NCBI RefSeq assembly: GCF_023283985.1
Contig: NZ_JAKIKU010000002.1
Location: forward strand, 434,001 to 498,000
Direction: 5' to 3'
From: Shewanella electrodiphila
GTDB taxonomy: Bacteria > Pseudomonadota > Gammaproteobacteria > Enterobacterales > Shewanellaceae
Length of the DNA: 64,000 nucleotides
Part shown: in pieces, positions 19,661 through 28,442 of the stretch
Layout: every line of letters begins with the position of its first letter
Numbering within the stretch: the first letter of the stretch is position 1
Notes under the pieces: model-generated
Told to the model about the DNA's origin: nothing
Databases searched by the model: none
What the model saw: the letters and a program-made list of their open reading frames with translations, nothing else
Program-made: the position numbers and the translations under genes

Positions 19661-20170
19661 TTGATTAAATACGATAGGTTCAAAAAAATAGAGGCTAATA
19701 TTTTTAACACGATTTCTCATCCTAAGGTTAAGCAGTGGACAGCCAAACTGTTCATGCTACTGACATTATTTTGCTTATTGCAAAATGGTGGGATGACGTC
19801 GTTGTTGATTAACAGCCTGAACTTGTCGAGTCTGCCTGCTGCCAATGTCAGCTTGATGGCGGCTCAAGTGGCTAAAATAACGCCAGTGTCAGTGGCTAAA
19901 TTAACAACTGAATCAACAACTAAATCAGCAACTGCATCAACAGCCAATACGGCAGATTTTTCAGATTCTGGTGAGTTCAAAATGTGCGAACTCTCTGAGA
20001 AATCAATGCGAAGCTGTGTGGATAGCCCTTCAGTATTATTGCTGCTGGTTATTCTGAGTAGTTTTGCGATACTTCCCTTTATACGACCTGGTCTATTAGG
20101 TCGCCTGTCATATCACTGTCACGCCAAACCTCGGCGTATACATATCTCTTTGTGCCGCTTTCAAGAGTGA
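19661..20170 (+). CDS. small Cys-containing membrane protein upstream of scsB (ScsA-position)
   Basis: A 169-residue frame with a hydrophobic segment near residues 30-50, a Thr/Ala/Ser-rich middle, a short Cys-bearing stretch (KMCELSEKSMRSCVDS), a second membrane helix (about 125-145) and a C-terminal tail PRRIHISLCRFQE. The position just ahead of scsB matches scsA in copper-sensitivity-suppressor operons, but I cannot claim sequence homology with ScsA. The TTG at 19661 has no good ribosome site, so the true start may be an internal ATG near 19754. The gene is missing from the second copy of the locus. Confidence 0.55.
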   Translation: MIKYDRFKKIEANIFNTISHPKVKQWTAKLFMLLTLFCLLQNGGMTSLLINSLNLSSLPAANVSLMAAQVAKITPVSVAKLTTESTTKSATASTANTADFSDSGEFKMCELSEKSMRSCVDSPSVLLLLVILSSFAILPFIRPGLLGRLSYHCHAKPRRIHISLCRFQE

Positions 20171-20286
20171 AGCCGCAGATAAACCTCACATTGTTTGCTA
20201 TTTCTAAGCTCATTGCCGTTATTTAACTGATTTCATCGGTTAAATCGATGCTACTTGAGCCCATTGTTATGTGTTAGGAGAATCTG

Positions 20287-22377
20287 TTGAAGATTTTTAA
20301 ATCATTCTTACAATCATTGATGGTATTGATTTCACTGAGTATCAGTTTATCTGCCGCCGCAGCGACAACTGGGTGGTTAACCAATGAAAACCACCCACCG
20401 GTAAAAGTACGCTTTATGCTAACGGGTGAAGTTAACCCGCAGACCAATATCCTCCCCGCCACGCTTGAAGTGCAATTAGAAGATGATTGGAAAACCTATT
20501 GGAGAACACCTGGTGAAGGTGGCATCGCGCCAAAAATCAATTGGGAAGGTTCAACGAATCTTGCTGATGTAGATTGGCAATGGCCAATGCCAGAATCATT
20601 TTCGTTAATGGGGCTGCAAACCTTAGGCTATCAAGGTGAGGCGATTTTCCCGTTATCATTGAAAGTCGATGATATTGATTCAAACACACACCTAAGTGGC
20701 AAATTTACGCTCTCGTCGTGCACCACAATATGCGTATTGACTGATTATCAGTTTGACCTTGAATTTGTGCCAAGTGAACTAAGCGCTGATACCGAGGCGA
20801 TGTTTACTTTTAATAAAGCGATATCTTCAGTGCCGCAAAAGGTGATTGTAGATAAGGGCGATACGCTTGAAGCAAACACGGTTAGCATCGGTTTTGATAC
20901 AGAGCAACAACTACTGCAAGTCACTTTAGCTGATACCAACTGGCAGCAACCAGAGATCATTATTGACGGTGAACCAGACAGTACCTTTAAATTATCCAGC
21001 ATTAATTACCTAGATAAAGGTGATGGCCAAAAAGCGTTAGTGGCTATTTTTGATGTCAGCAGTTGGTTGGGCGAGCCTGATATTCTCAATAAGCCCTTAA
21101 ATGTCACCATTGGTGATGCTAATCGTGCACTTGAGTATTCAGCGGATGTCAGCCCAACTTTTGTTGAAAAAAATGCCAGTTCACTCATTACTATGATGCT
21201 GTTTGCTTTACTCGGCGGGCTTATTTTAAATGTCATGCCGTGCGTGCTCCCAGTATTAGGTATGAAGCTCAGCAGTGTTATTGCCGCACCCGATTTACAG
21301 AAAAAGCAAATTAGACAACAGTTTATTGCCTCTGCAATGGGCATCATGGTGTCGTTTTGGTTATTAGCTGCCTTTATTATCACGCTTAAGTTTACTGGCC
21401 AAGCCATTGGTTGGGGCGTGCAATTTCAAAACCCGTGGTTTATTGGTTTCATGACCATAGTCACTTCGGTGTTTGCGCTGAATATGTTGGGCGCATTTGA
21501 GATAAATCTGCCATCGAGCTTTCAAACCAAACTGGCTACCACGGGTGGCAATGATCATCGAGGTCACTTTTTACAAGGCATGTTTGCCACTTTGCTGGCA
21601 ACGCCATGCAGTGCCCCTTTCTTAGGCACGGCGGTGGCATTTGCACTGGGCGCTGATGTGGTGAGTTTATTGGTGATATTTACCTTCCTTGCATTAGGGA
21701 TGGCATTACCTTGGTTGCTGGTGGCAGCATTTCCTCAAATTGCCCGTTACTTCCCTAAACCAGGCCGTTGGATGAATACCGTTAAAGTGGTGTTCTCATT
21801 GCTGTTATTACTGACAAGTTTGTGGTTAATCAGTTTGTTATCAAGCTTTGTTGCAGTTTTGCCATTATGGATAGCCGCAATGGTGTTAGTCATCACTTTC
21901 TTTGTGTTAATGGCTAAGCATTATGGTACTTCAGCGGTTATCGCCAGCTTTAGTATCGGTCTGATATTGGCGGCCATTGGTGCATTTGCCACATCTGATG
22001 ACTGGTCACAACCATTACCGACGGATTTAGCGTGGACACCACTTGACCAACAGCTCATCGCTGCAAAAGTCGCAGAGGGGAAAACGGTGTTTGTGGATGT
22101 GACCGCTGATTGGTGCATAACCTGTAAAGCCAATAAAGTTGGCGTGGTGCTACAAGACCCGGTTTACAGTGCCTTAAAACAAGATCATATGTTCTTGATA
22201 GAAGGAGACTGGACCACGCCTTCAAAGCCGATTACAGACTACTTACAAAGTCATAATCGATTCGGAGTGCCATTTAATGTGGTTTACGGTCCTAATGCGC
22301 CTCAAGGCATAAAGTTGCCTGTAATTCTAAGCAGTGAACAAGTGCTGGCGGCGATTGATAGCGCATCAGGCAGTTAA
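20287..22377 (+). CDS. scsB: DsbD-like thiol:disulfide interchange protein ScsB, copy 1
   Basis: The 696-residue protein has a Sec signal, a periplasmic N-terminal domain with CTTIC, a DsbD transmembrane core with paired Cys motifs (MPCVLPVLG and ATPCSAPFLG) and a C-terminal thioredoxin domain with active site DWCITCK. It would carry electrons from cytoplasmic thioredoxin across the membrane to periplasmic partners such as ScsC. TTG is the likely start, with AGGAG six bases upstream. It leads an scsB-scsC-scsD operon. A close paralogue lies at 24887-26965. Scs proteins are linked to copper and oxidative stress resistance in enterobacteria. Confidence 0.9.
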   Translation: MKIFKSFLQSLMVLISLSISLSAAAATTGWLTNENHPPVKVRFMLTGEVNPQTNILPATLEVQLEDDWKTYWRTPGEGGIAPKINWEGSTNLADVDWQWPMPESFSLMGLQTLGYQGEAIFPLSLKVDDIDSNTHLSGKFTLSSCTTICVLTDYQFDLEFVPSELSADTEAMFTFNKAISSVPQKVIVDKGDTLEANTVSIGFDTEQQLLQVTLADTNWQQPEIIIDGEPDSTFKLSSINYLDKGDGQKALVAIFDVSSWLGEPDILNKPLNVTIGDANRALEYSADVSPTFVEKNASSLITMMLFALLGGLILNVMPCVLPVLGMKLSSVIAAPDLQKKQIRQQFIASAMGIMVSFWLLAAFIITLKFTGQAIGWGVQFQNPWFIGFMTIVTSVFALNMLGAFEINLPSSFQTKLATTGGNDHRGHFLQGMFATLLATPCSAPFLGTAVAFALGADVVSLLVIFTFLALGMALPWLLVAAFPQIARYFPKPGRWMNTVKVVFSLLLLLTSLWLISLLSSFVAVLPLWIAAMVLVITFFVLMAKHYGTSAVIASFSIGLILAAIGAFATSDDWSQPLPTDLAWTPLDQQLIAAKVAEGKTVFVDVTADWCITCKANKVGVVLQDPVYSALKQDHMFLIEGDWTTPSKPITDYLQSHNRFGVPFNVVYGPNAPQGIKLPVILSSEQVLAAIDSASGS

Positions 22378-22586
22378 GCTCACTCAATAAGCCAGTGAAA
22401 TGAATAGCGCGACAATGGGCTATTCAATTCTTTTTATCAGTACCTGGCTATCGAAAATATAACGATCAAAGTCGATCTATTAATGACAGATGTTAATGAC
22501 AGCTATTCATGGTTTGCACTGCCAATTAACCGTGGCAAATGAAACTGCATTAATAGCAATCGACATGACTAAATTGGAAAATAAAA

Positions 22587-23468
22587 ATGACAGTATTTAA
22601 TAAGAAAGCTTCTAACAATAAAGCCTCTAACAATAAAGTACCTAATAAGAAAGTCGCTAAATTTTTGCGCTCAACCCCGTTACAGTTATTCGTCATAGCG
22701 GGTTTAACCGCGGGGGCATTTATGCTGATGTCACCATCACCTATCATTGCAGCGGCCAATGCCAATGACACAGCATTAAGTGTCGAGCAACAACAACAAG
22801 TAAAAGCCATTATAAAAGATGCCTTAACCAATGATCCTGAGCTACTCAAAGAAGCCATTATTGCATTACAAATCCGTGAGCAACAAGGCGCTGAGTCCGC
22901 TGCGCAGTCGGTTCTGCAAGAGCATCATCAACAGCTTTACAATACCGCAAGTGATCCTTTTAAAGGGGCTGAAAATCCTGAAATAACCATGGTTTATTTT
23001 ACTGATTTTAACTGTCCATATTGTAAGAAAATTGAGCCGGCTATTAATAAGCTGGTTGAACAATATCCACAGTTAAAAGTGGTCATCAAAATGGTGCCCC
23101 TGCAGGGCGAGGGTTCACGTGTCGCCACTGAACTTGCGCAAACGGTATGGTTAAATGAACCAGAAAAATACCTAACACTTAAGAATAAATTAATGGAAAG
23201 TCCACGTGGGCTGAACGGCAATACCATCGCTAAAGTTGCCAAAATGACAAATACTGAGCACTGGCTAACCAATACCGACCCAGCAGTGGCAAAACAAGTA
23301 CATGACAATCTAACGCTGATGCGCAATATCGGCTTAGGTGGCACCCCAAGTATGATTATTGGCGATACCGTTATTCCAGGCTTAGTGTCTTATGAAGTTT
23401 TAGAGTCGACTTTACAGCAGGCTATTAGCAGCCAAGAAAATAAAAAACAAGCGGTGAATGATGAGTAA
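22587..23468 (+). CDS. scsC: DsbA/DsbG-family periplasmic thiol oxidoreductase, ScsC-like
   Basis: A 293-residue protein with a membrane anchor or signal at about residues 32-58, an N-terminal helical oligomerisation-like stretch (about 65-105), and a DsbA thioredoxin fold: active site DFNCPYCKK, cis-Pro loop GGTPSMIIGD. It is the expected redox partner of ScsB in the periplasm. Its N-terminus contains a repeated KASNN motif encoded by a 15-base direct repeat. The 3' end overlaps scsD by 11 bases. This gene has no counterpart in the second scs copy. Confidence 0.85.
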   Translation: MTVFNKKASNNKASNNKVPNKKVAKFLRSTPLQLFVIAGLTAGAFMLMSPSPIIAAANANDTALSVEQQQQVKAIIKDALTNDPELLKEAIIALQIREQQGAESAAQSVLQEHHQQLYNTASDPFKGAENPEITMVYFTDFNCPYCKKIEPAINKLVEQYPQLKVVIKMVPLQGEGSRVATELAQTVWLNEPEKYLTLKNKLMESPRGLNGNTIAKVAKMTNTEHWLTNTDPAVAKQVHDNLTLMRNIGLGGTPSMIIGDTVIPGLVSYEVLESTLQQAISSQENKKQAVNDE

Positions 23469-24042
23469 ATTACCCTCTACAGGAACTCCTAGTAAGGAAG
23501 CGGCTAATAACGAGAGTACCAATATGGACACAGCAACAGTGTCATGGTTTAAAAAAATGATGGGCTGGTTAAAACAGATCATGCTGTTTTTGGCATTTTC
23601 TATTGTGGTAACAGGCCTGTTCGACATTTGGCGCGGCAAGGATATTGAAAGAGATAATCTACCAGACATGAAGGCGATAAGCTTAAATGACGAAATGGTT
23701 GATGTGCTTGCAATGAGCCAAGATCAAACGGTATTAGTGTACTTTTGGGCCTCATGGTGTCCGGTGTGTAATTTTGTTAGCCCTGCTGTTGATACTTTGT
23801 CTGCCTATTATCCCACAGTGTCAGTGGTGATGAATTCAGGTACTGATGAGAAAATGAAGCAATACTTGCAGCACAAAGACTATTCGTTTGACACGATTAA
23901 CGATAATGAAGGTCTTCTTGCTCAAGATTGGTCTATCCGAGTGACGCCAACCATCATGGTGTTTAAAGAAGGTGAGCTGCAATATTATACAACCGGTTTT
24001 ACCAGTTTGCCGGGTATATGGTGGCGAATGGTACTTGCTTAA
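23458..24042 (+). CDS. scsD: TlpA-like membrane-anchored thioredoxin ScsD, copy 1
   Basis: The 194-residue protein has a single N-terminal membrane helix (about residues 38-56) followed by a TlpA/ScsD thioredoxin domain with active site WASWCPVCNF and cis-Pro in RVTPTIMVF. It is anchored on the periplasmic face and likely receives electrons from ScsB. The start ATG lies inside the end of scsC, showing tight coupling. The protein is about 20 residues longer at the N-terminus than its paralogue at 27063-27584. Confidence 0.88.
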   Translation: MMSKLPSTGTPSKEAANNESTNMDTATVSWFKKMMGWLKQIMLFLAFSIVVTGLFDIWRGKDIERDNLPDMKAISLNDEMVDVLAMSQDQTVLVYFWASWCPVCNFVSPAVDTLSAYYPTVSVVMNSGTDEKMKQYLQHKDYSFDTINDNEGLLAQDWSIRVTPTIMVFKEGELQYYTTGFTSLPGIWWRMVLA

Positions 24043-24075
24043 TCGATAAACCGTCGTTAAATTTTAATTAAATAC

Positions 24076-24110
24076 GAGTCGATACTTTATGAGTATCGAC
24101 TCTTTTTTTT
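24076..24110 (+). terminator. intrinsic terminator of scs operon copy 1
   Basis: A 10-bp stem, GAGTCGATAC (24076-24085) and GTATCGACTC (24093-24102), extendable to 11, is followed by a run of T to 24111. Confidence 0.92.
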
Positions 24111-24299
24111 TACAGAAAACACGTTTGTAAGTTGTTGTTTGAAAAGTTTTTATTCATCTTGAAGTAAAAATAGATTCAATTAAATAATGCTAATCTTGAA
24201 ATGTTACTTCTGATGCTTCTAGAAGAGGGATACGAACAAATCAACAATAATGAAAAACGTTCGAATGGCTTTAGGTTAATTGAGCTTTAATCATGATTA

Positions 24300-24886
24300 A
24301 TATTTTAGCGTTCTGCCAAGGGAAAAAGCTTGTAATGGTGGAGTAATTTAAAGAGTGACTTTAGGAGTGACTTTTGGCGTTTTTGAGTAGTCGGTGTCGT
24401 TACCACAACCAGCGAGAAAGACTGTTGACGCAACGCCAATAACCAGCATGAGCTTATTCAGGTGCATTACTTTGTTCAAGATAATTATCCTTATTATTGT
24501 TGTCTCATTTCGCTAAAAATGAGTGAGTCTTGCTTTTCCTTATGCCTCAACTCTGCGTTTTGTTCTCACAAATTCGCTAACATCAAATTACTTTCTCTAA
24601 AGTAATTCCCCCCAAGTACAACAAAGACACTGCTTACGATTAAAGTAATCATTCAAACGTATACTTATATTTAAGCTGTTTCAGATGATGTCATTTACAG
24701 CGTCTATGTTTGGATATAAAAGCACCAGATATATATTGATGTGTGGCGTTTAAACAACCAGCATCACAAAATTTATTTAACTCAGCTAAATAGTGTGGAT
24801 CATGATGAACTATATTCGGTAAAGTCCGGTCTGATGAAAGTAAAATAACGTTTACCGTTAATTGAGTGCGCTAAAAGGAAAGATCT
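24300..24886. repeat. duplicated copy of acylase 5' end and divergent promoter region
   Basis: From about 24320 the sequence matches 18980-19205 closely, including the acylase signal-peptide codons, its ribosome site and the ATAATTATCCTTATTATTG leader. It then matches parts of 19205-19510 more loosely. The orientation is the same as in copy 1, so this is a direct tandem duplication whose unit began inside the acylase gene and ran through scsD. The left breakpoint is near 24300. The scsA-like gene is absent here. Confidence 0.85.
24348..24479 (-). pseudogene. 43-codon acylase stump encoding a lipoprotein signal peptide
   Basis: A TTG start at 24479, with the same AAGGA ribosome site as the full acylase, opens a frame that reads MNKVMHLNKLMLVIGV, then ASTVFLAGCGNDTDYSKTP and ends KVTPKVTL-stop at 24348. 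It matches the first ~40 residues of the acylase with a few conservative changes and keeps the lipobox LAGC. It is a truncated duplicate; it could still be translated into a tiny lipoprotein. Confidence 0.75.
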
Positions 24887-26965
24887 TTGAAAATATTCAA
24901 ATCTGTTGTGATATCAATGTTGCTGCTAATGTCAGCCGTTGTCAGCTCGAGCACAATTGCCGCGACAACCGGTTGGTTGGTTAATGACAACCATCCGCCT
25001 GTGAAGGTCCGCTTTATGCTGACTGGTGAGTTGGACGCCGCGACTAAAACGGTACCTGCAATTCTTGATGTGCAATTAGATGATGATTGGAAAATGTATT
25101 GGCGTACGCCAGGTGAGGGCGGTATTGCCCCTAAAATTGACTGGGGCGAATCGACTAACTTTGGTGCAGTCAATTGGCAATGGCCGACGCCGCAGCAATA
25201 CACCATTATGGGGTATAAAACTCAAGGTTATCAGGGCGAAGCTGTATTCCCTATTCACATCACTGTCGACGATATTAATGCCAATACAGCGTTAAGAGGA
25301 AAATTTACATTATCCTCATGCACCACGGTTTGTGTGTTAACTGATTATCAACTAGAACTCGATTTTACCGCCAATGAATTACAAGCTGATACTGAAGCGA
25401 TGTTTGCTTTTAATAAAGCGATTTCAACAGTACCTCAACTTGTTGATACTGAGGCCTCAGCTCAAAATGTTCAAATTGGTTGGGATACTGCTCAGAGCTT
25501 ATTACAAGTGACTGTATTAGACAGTCAGTGGCGCAAACCGCAAGTGATTGTTGATGGCGACAAAGAGACTAACTTCAATCCTATAGGCGTGACTCGTCAA
25601 TCTCAGCCCGATGGCAGTGATGCTTGGGTGGCACAATTTGAAGTATCGAATTGGTCTGGCGATCCAAAATTGCTCGAGAAACAACTCAATGTGACAGTAA
25701 GTGATAACCAACGGGCTTATGAATACACTACTGGTGTGCAATTAACCTCAATTGAAGCAGCTGGTAGCTCTTTGTTAACGATGATGTTATTTGCGCTAAT
25801 TGGTGGTTTGATTCTCAATGTTATGCCGTGTGTATTACCGGTATTAGGAATGAAGTTAAGCTCAGTGATTGCTGCGCCCGATCTTCAAAAAACACAAATT
25901 CGCCAACAATTCATCGCATCAGCGCTAGGCATTCTGGTTTCATTTTGGCTACTAGCGGCTTTTGTCATTATGCTTAAATTTACCGGCCAAGCTGTTGGCT
26001 GGGGCGTACAATTTCAAAACCCGTGGTTTATTGGTTTCATGACCATAGTGACTTCGGTGTTCGCCCTTAATATGCTGGGTGCCTTTGAAATTAATTTACC
26101 TTCGAGTTTACAAACAAAACTGGCTACAACAGGGGGTAATGATCACCGTGGTCATTTCTTGCAAGGGATGTTTGCCACCTTACTTGCCACACCTTGTAGT
26201 GCCCCGTTTTTAGGTACAGCTGTTGCATTTGCATTAGGCGCTGATGTGCTCAGTCTCATTGTGATATTTACCGCACTAGCTATTGGTATGGCGCTGCCTT
26301 GGATATTGGTTGCTGCATTTCCGCAAGTGGCGCGTTACTTCCCTAAACCGGGTCGTTGGATGAACATTGTTAAAGTGTTCTTCTCGGTATTATTACTGAT
26401 CACCAGTTTGTGGTTGATTAGCTTATTATCAAGTTTTATTACTGTAGCTGCTTTATGGGTCATTGCTGCAGTGTTAGTACTTACTTTCTTTGGTTTGATG
26501 GCGAAGCAATATGGATTTCCTGCCGTGATTGCCAGTTTTAGTATGGTCATCATTATTGCTGCCATTAGTGCGTTTGCAACGTCAGATGATTGGTCAAACC
26601 CGCTACCGACTGACTTAGTCTGGACTCCTCTTGAGCAAACAGAAATCGCTGCGACTGTAGCGCAAGGCAAGACAGTGTTTGTTGATGTGACCGCGGATTG
26701 GTGTATTACCTGTAAAGCCAATAAGGTTGGGGTGATATTACAAGACCCCGTATATTCAACACTTAAGCAAGACAATATCATGTTAGTTGAAGGCGACTGG
26801 ACCACTGCATCGCAACCGATAACAGATTACTTGCAAAGCCATGGTCGTTTTGGGGTGCCATTTAATGTGGTTTATGGCCCTAACGCACCCGATGGGATCA
26901 AGTTGCCAGTGATTTTAACAACAGAGCAGGTCTTGGCGGCGATTGAACGAGCATCAGGTAATTAG
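24887..26965 (+). CDS. scsB: DsbD-like thiol:disulfide interchange protein ScsB, copy 2
   Basis: A 692-residue paralogue of the protein at 20287-22377 with the same layout: signal peptide, N-terminal domain with CTTVC, transmembrane core (MPCVLPVLG, ATPCSAPFLG) and C-terminal thioredoxin domain (DWCITCK). All redox Cys are kept, so it should be active. It uses a TTG start with AAGGA eight bases upstream. The membrane core is far more conserved between copies than the N-terminal domain, where the copies may have specialised for different partners. Only scsD follows; there is no scsC. Confidence 0.9.
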   Translation: MKIFKSVVISMLLLMSAVVSSSTIAATTGWLVNDNHPPVKVRFMLTGELDAATKTVPAILDVQLDDDWKMYWRTPGEGGIAPKIDWGESTNFGAVNWQWPTPQQYTIMGYKTQGYQGEAVFPIHITVDDINANTALRGKFTLSSCTTVCVLTDYQLELDFTANELQADTEAMFAFNKAISTVPQLVDTEASAQNVQIGWDTAQSLLQVTVLDSQWRKPQVIVDGDKETNFNPIGVTRQSQPDGSDAWVAQFEVSNWSGDPKLLEKQLNVTVSDNQRAYEYTTGVQLTSIEAAGSSLLTMMLFALIGGLILNVMPCVLPVLGMKLSSVIAAPDLQKTQIRQQFIASALGILVSFWLLAAFVIMLKFTGQAVGWGVQFQNPWFIGFMTIVTSVFALNMLGAFEINLPSSLQTKLATTGGNDHRGHFLQGMFATLLATPCSAPFLGTAVAFALGADVLSLIVIFTALAIGMALPWILVAAFPQVARYFPKPGRWMNIVKVFFSVLLLITSLWLISLLSSFITVAALWVIAAVLVLTFFGLMAKQYGFPAVIASFSMVIIIAAISAFATSDDWSNPLPTDLVWTPLEQTEIAATVAQGKTVFVDVTADWCITCKANKVGVILQDPVYSTLKQDNIMLVEGDWTTASQPITDYLQSHGRFGVPFNVVYGPNAPDGIKLPVILTTEQVLAAIERASGN

Positions 26966-27062
26966 TCATTTTTAATGTGTTGAACTGAATACAATGTAGA
27001 TGATGCTCGGTCTTATCAGTGAAGTGAACCATCATCAGTTAACACATTGGAATGAATAGAAC

Positions 27063-27584
27063 ATGGCTGATTTAGATAAAAAAACATGGATTCAAAAAGG
27101 ATTAAGCGGTATTAAACAATTAGGCATAATGTTGCTGTTGTTTTTAGTTGTTTCTACCGCAGTTGATTTGTGGCGCGGCAAGGATATTCCCACGCAAGAT
27201 TTGCCACATATAAGCGCCTTGGACTTGGATGGCAACTTGGTTGATGTGATGGCCATGAGCCAAGAGGCGCCAGTTTTAGTTTATTTTTGGGGGACATGGT
27301 GCCCAGTATGCAACTTTGTCTCACCTTCAGTGGATATATTGAGTAACTATTATCCTGTGGTATCAGTAGCAATGAGTTCAGGTAGTGACGAGCGCTTGGC
27401 ACACTTCCTAGATGATAAAGGCTATACGCTCAGTACCATTAATGACAAACAAAGCTTTTTAGCGAGAGAGTGGTCAGTACAAGTGACGCCGACAGTCATG
27501 GTGTTTAAAGATGGCGAGTTAGCACATTACACCACTGGTTTTACAAGCCTGCCGGGTATGTGGTGGCGAATGGTGTTCGCTTAA
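27063..27584 (+). CDS. scsD: TlpA-like membrane-anchored thioredoxin ScsD, copy 2
   Basis: A 173-residue paralogue of the protein at 23458-24042: an N-terminal membrane helix (about residues 18-36), a conserved VDLWRGKDI linker, active site WGTWCPVCNF (Ala-Ser replaced by Gly-Thr) and a cis-Pro loop (VTPTVMVF). It follows scsB copy 2 after about 100 bp with no terminator between them, so the two are likely co-transcribed as a two-gene redox relay. Confidence 0.88.
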   Translation: MADLDKKTWIQKGLSGIKQLGIMLLLFLVVSTAVDLWRGKDIPTQDLPHISALDLDGNLVDVMAMSQEAPVLVYFWGTWCPVCNFVSPSVDILSNYYPVVSVAMSSGSDERLAHFLDDKGYTLSTINDKQSFLAREWSVQVTPTVMVFKDGELAHYTTGFTSLPGMWWRMVFA

Positions 27585-27643
27585 TATTATTAATATGTAC
27601 TTAGTTTTTCTATTTGAATAGAGAGTTAGCAACGAGTAACTGG

Positions 27644-27669
27644 TAACTATCAATTAGTAACTATCAATT
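27644..27669. repeat. 12-bp direct repeat ahead of pilin gene
   Basis: TAACTATCAATT occurs at 27644-27655 and 27658-27669, 14 bp apart. A second short repeat, GTGACTAAA, occurs twice at 27765-27782 and forms the start of the pilin frame. The repeats may be slippage-prone. Confidence 0.5.
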
Positions 27670-27764
27670 GCTAACTAATAGGAAGTCAGTCGCAAAAATA
27701 TGCTCGTTTCTTGAAAGTTAGCGATTTTACAGCCATAAGTAAGTAACGATAAATTTTACTGAAA

Positions 27765-28283
27765 GTGACTAAAGTGACTAAAGTGATAAAAATTAACAAT
27801 AGCAAAGGGTTCACACTGATTGAGTTGGTGGTGGTTATTATCATTCTAGCCATCATTGCGGTTGTTGCTGCACCAAAATTTTTGAATATTAAAACCGATG
27901 CTGTTATCGCAAATTTAGCAGGGATTGAAGGGAGTTTAAAATCTGCCAATACGTTGGTTTATTCAAAATCTGCTATTCAAGGGCAAGAAGGCCTTAATTC
28001 GGGCCTAGTTGATTTAGATGGTCAAACAGTAACGACCTCATTTGGTTACATAACACCATCAAAGGATAACATCGAAAAGATTGTTGAAGGGGCTTTTGAC
28101 ACCATCACTATCGCTGATTTAAATACTCCTGTTACAGAAGATTGGGGCATTTTTGATTTATTTGGAATTGTGTCAATAATCGTTCCGCGTGGATATGCTT
28201 TTAGTGACACTTGTTTTATCTTTTATCTAGTCTTACCTAATGCAACTGAGCCTACTTACACGACTAACACTAGTGGCTGTTAA
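27765..28283 (+). CDS. type IV prepilin-like protein (MSHA-type)
   Basis: A 172-residue prepilin with a short positively charged leader, the prepilin peptidase site KG/FTLIELVVVI, a hydrophobic N-terminal helix (about residues 16-40) with Glu5 of the mature protein, and a C-terminal Cys pair (DTC and TSGC) that can form the pilin D-loop disulfide. Three GTG codons (27765, 27774, 27783) are possible starts, with no strong ribosome site to decide. No other pilus genes are adjacent, so it is an orphan pilin, perhaps a minor or alternative MSHA subunit. Confidence 0.8.
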   Translation: MTKVTKVIKINNSKGFTLIELVVVIIILAIIAVVAAPKFLNIKTDAVIANLAGIEGSLKSANTLVYSKSAIQGQEGLNSGLVDLDGQTVTTSFGYITPSKDNIEKIVEGAFDTITIADLNTPVTEDWGIFDLFGIVSIIVPRGYAFSDTCFIFYLVLPNATEPTYTTNTSGC

Positions 28284-28442
28284 CCTTTTAAACCTGCGTA
28301 TTATAGGGGCAACTAACTAATTGCCTCTGACATATCTCAATACATTTTCTTCGTACTATCTATCCTAAAATCACTTATATTAGTAGCTGCAAATTTAAGC
28401 TAAATAAAGCTTATTGTTTTAAGTTATTTTTAGGGATGAAAT

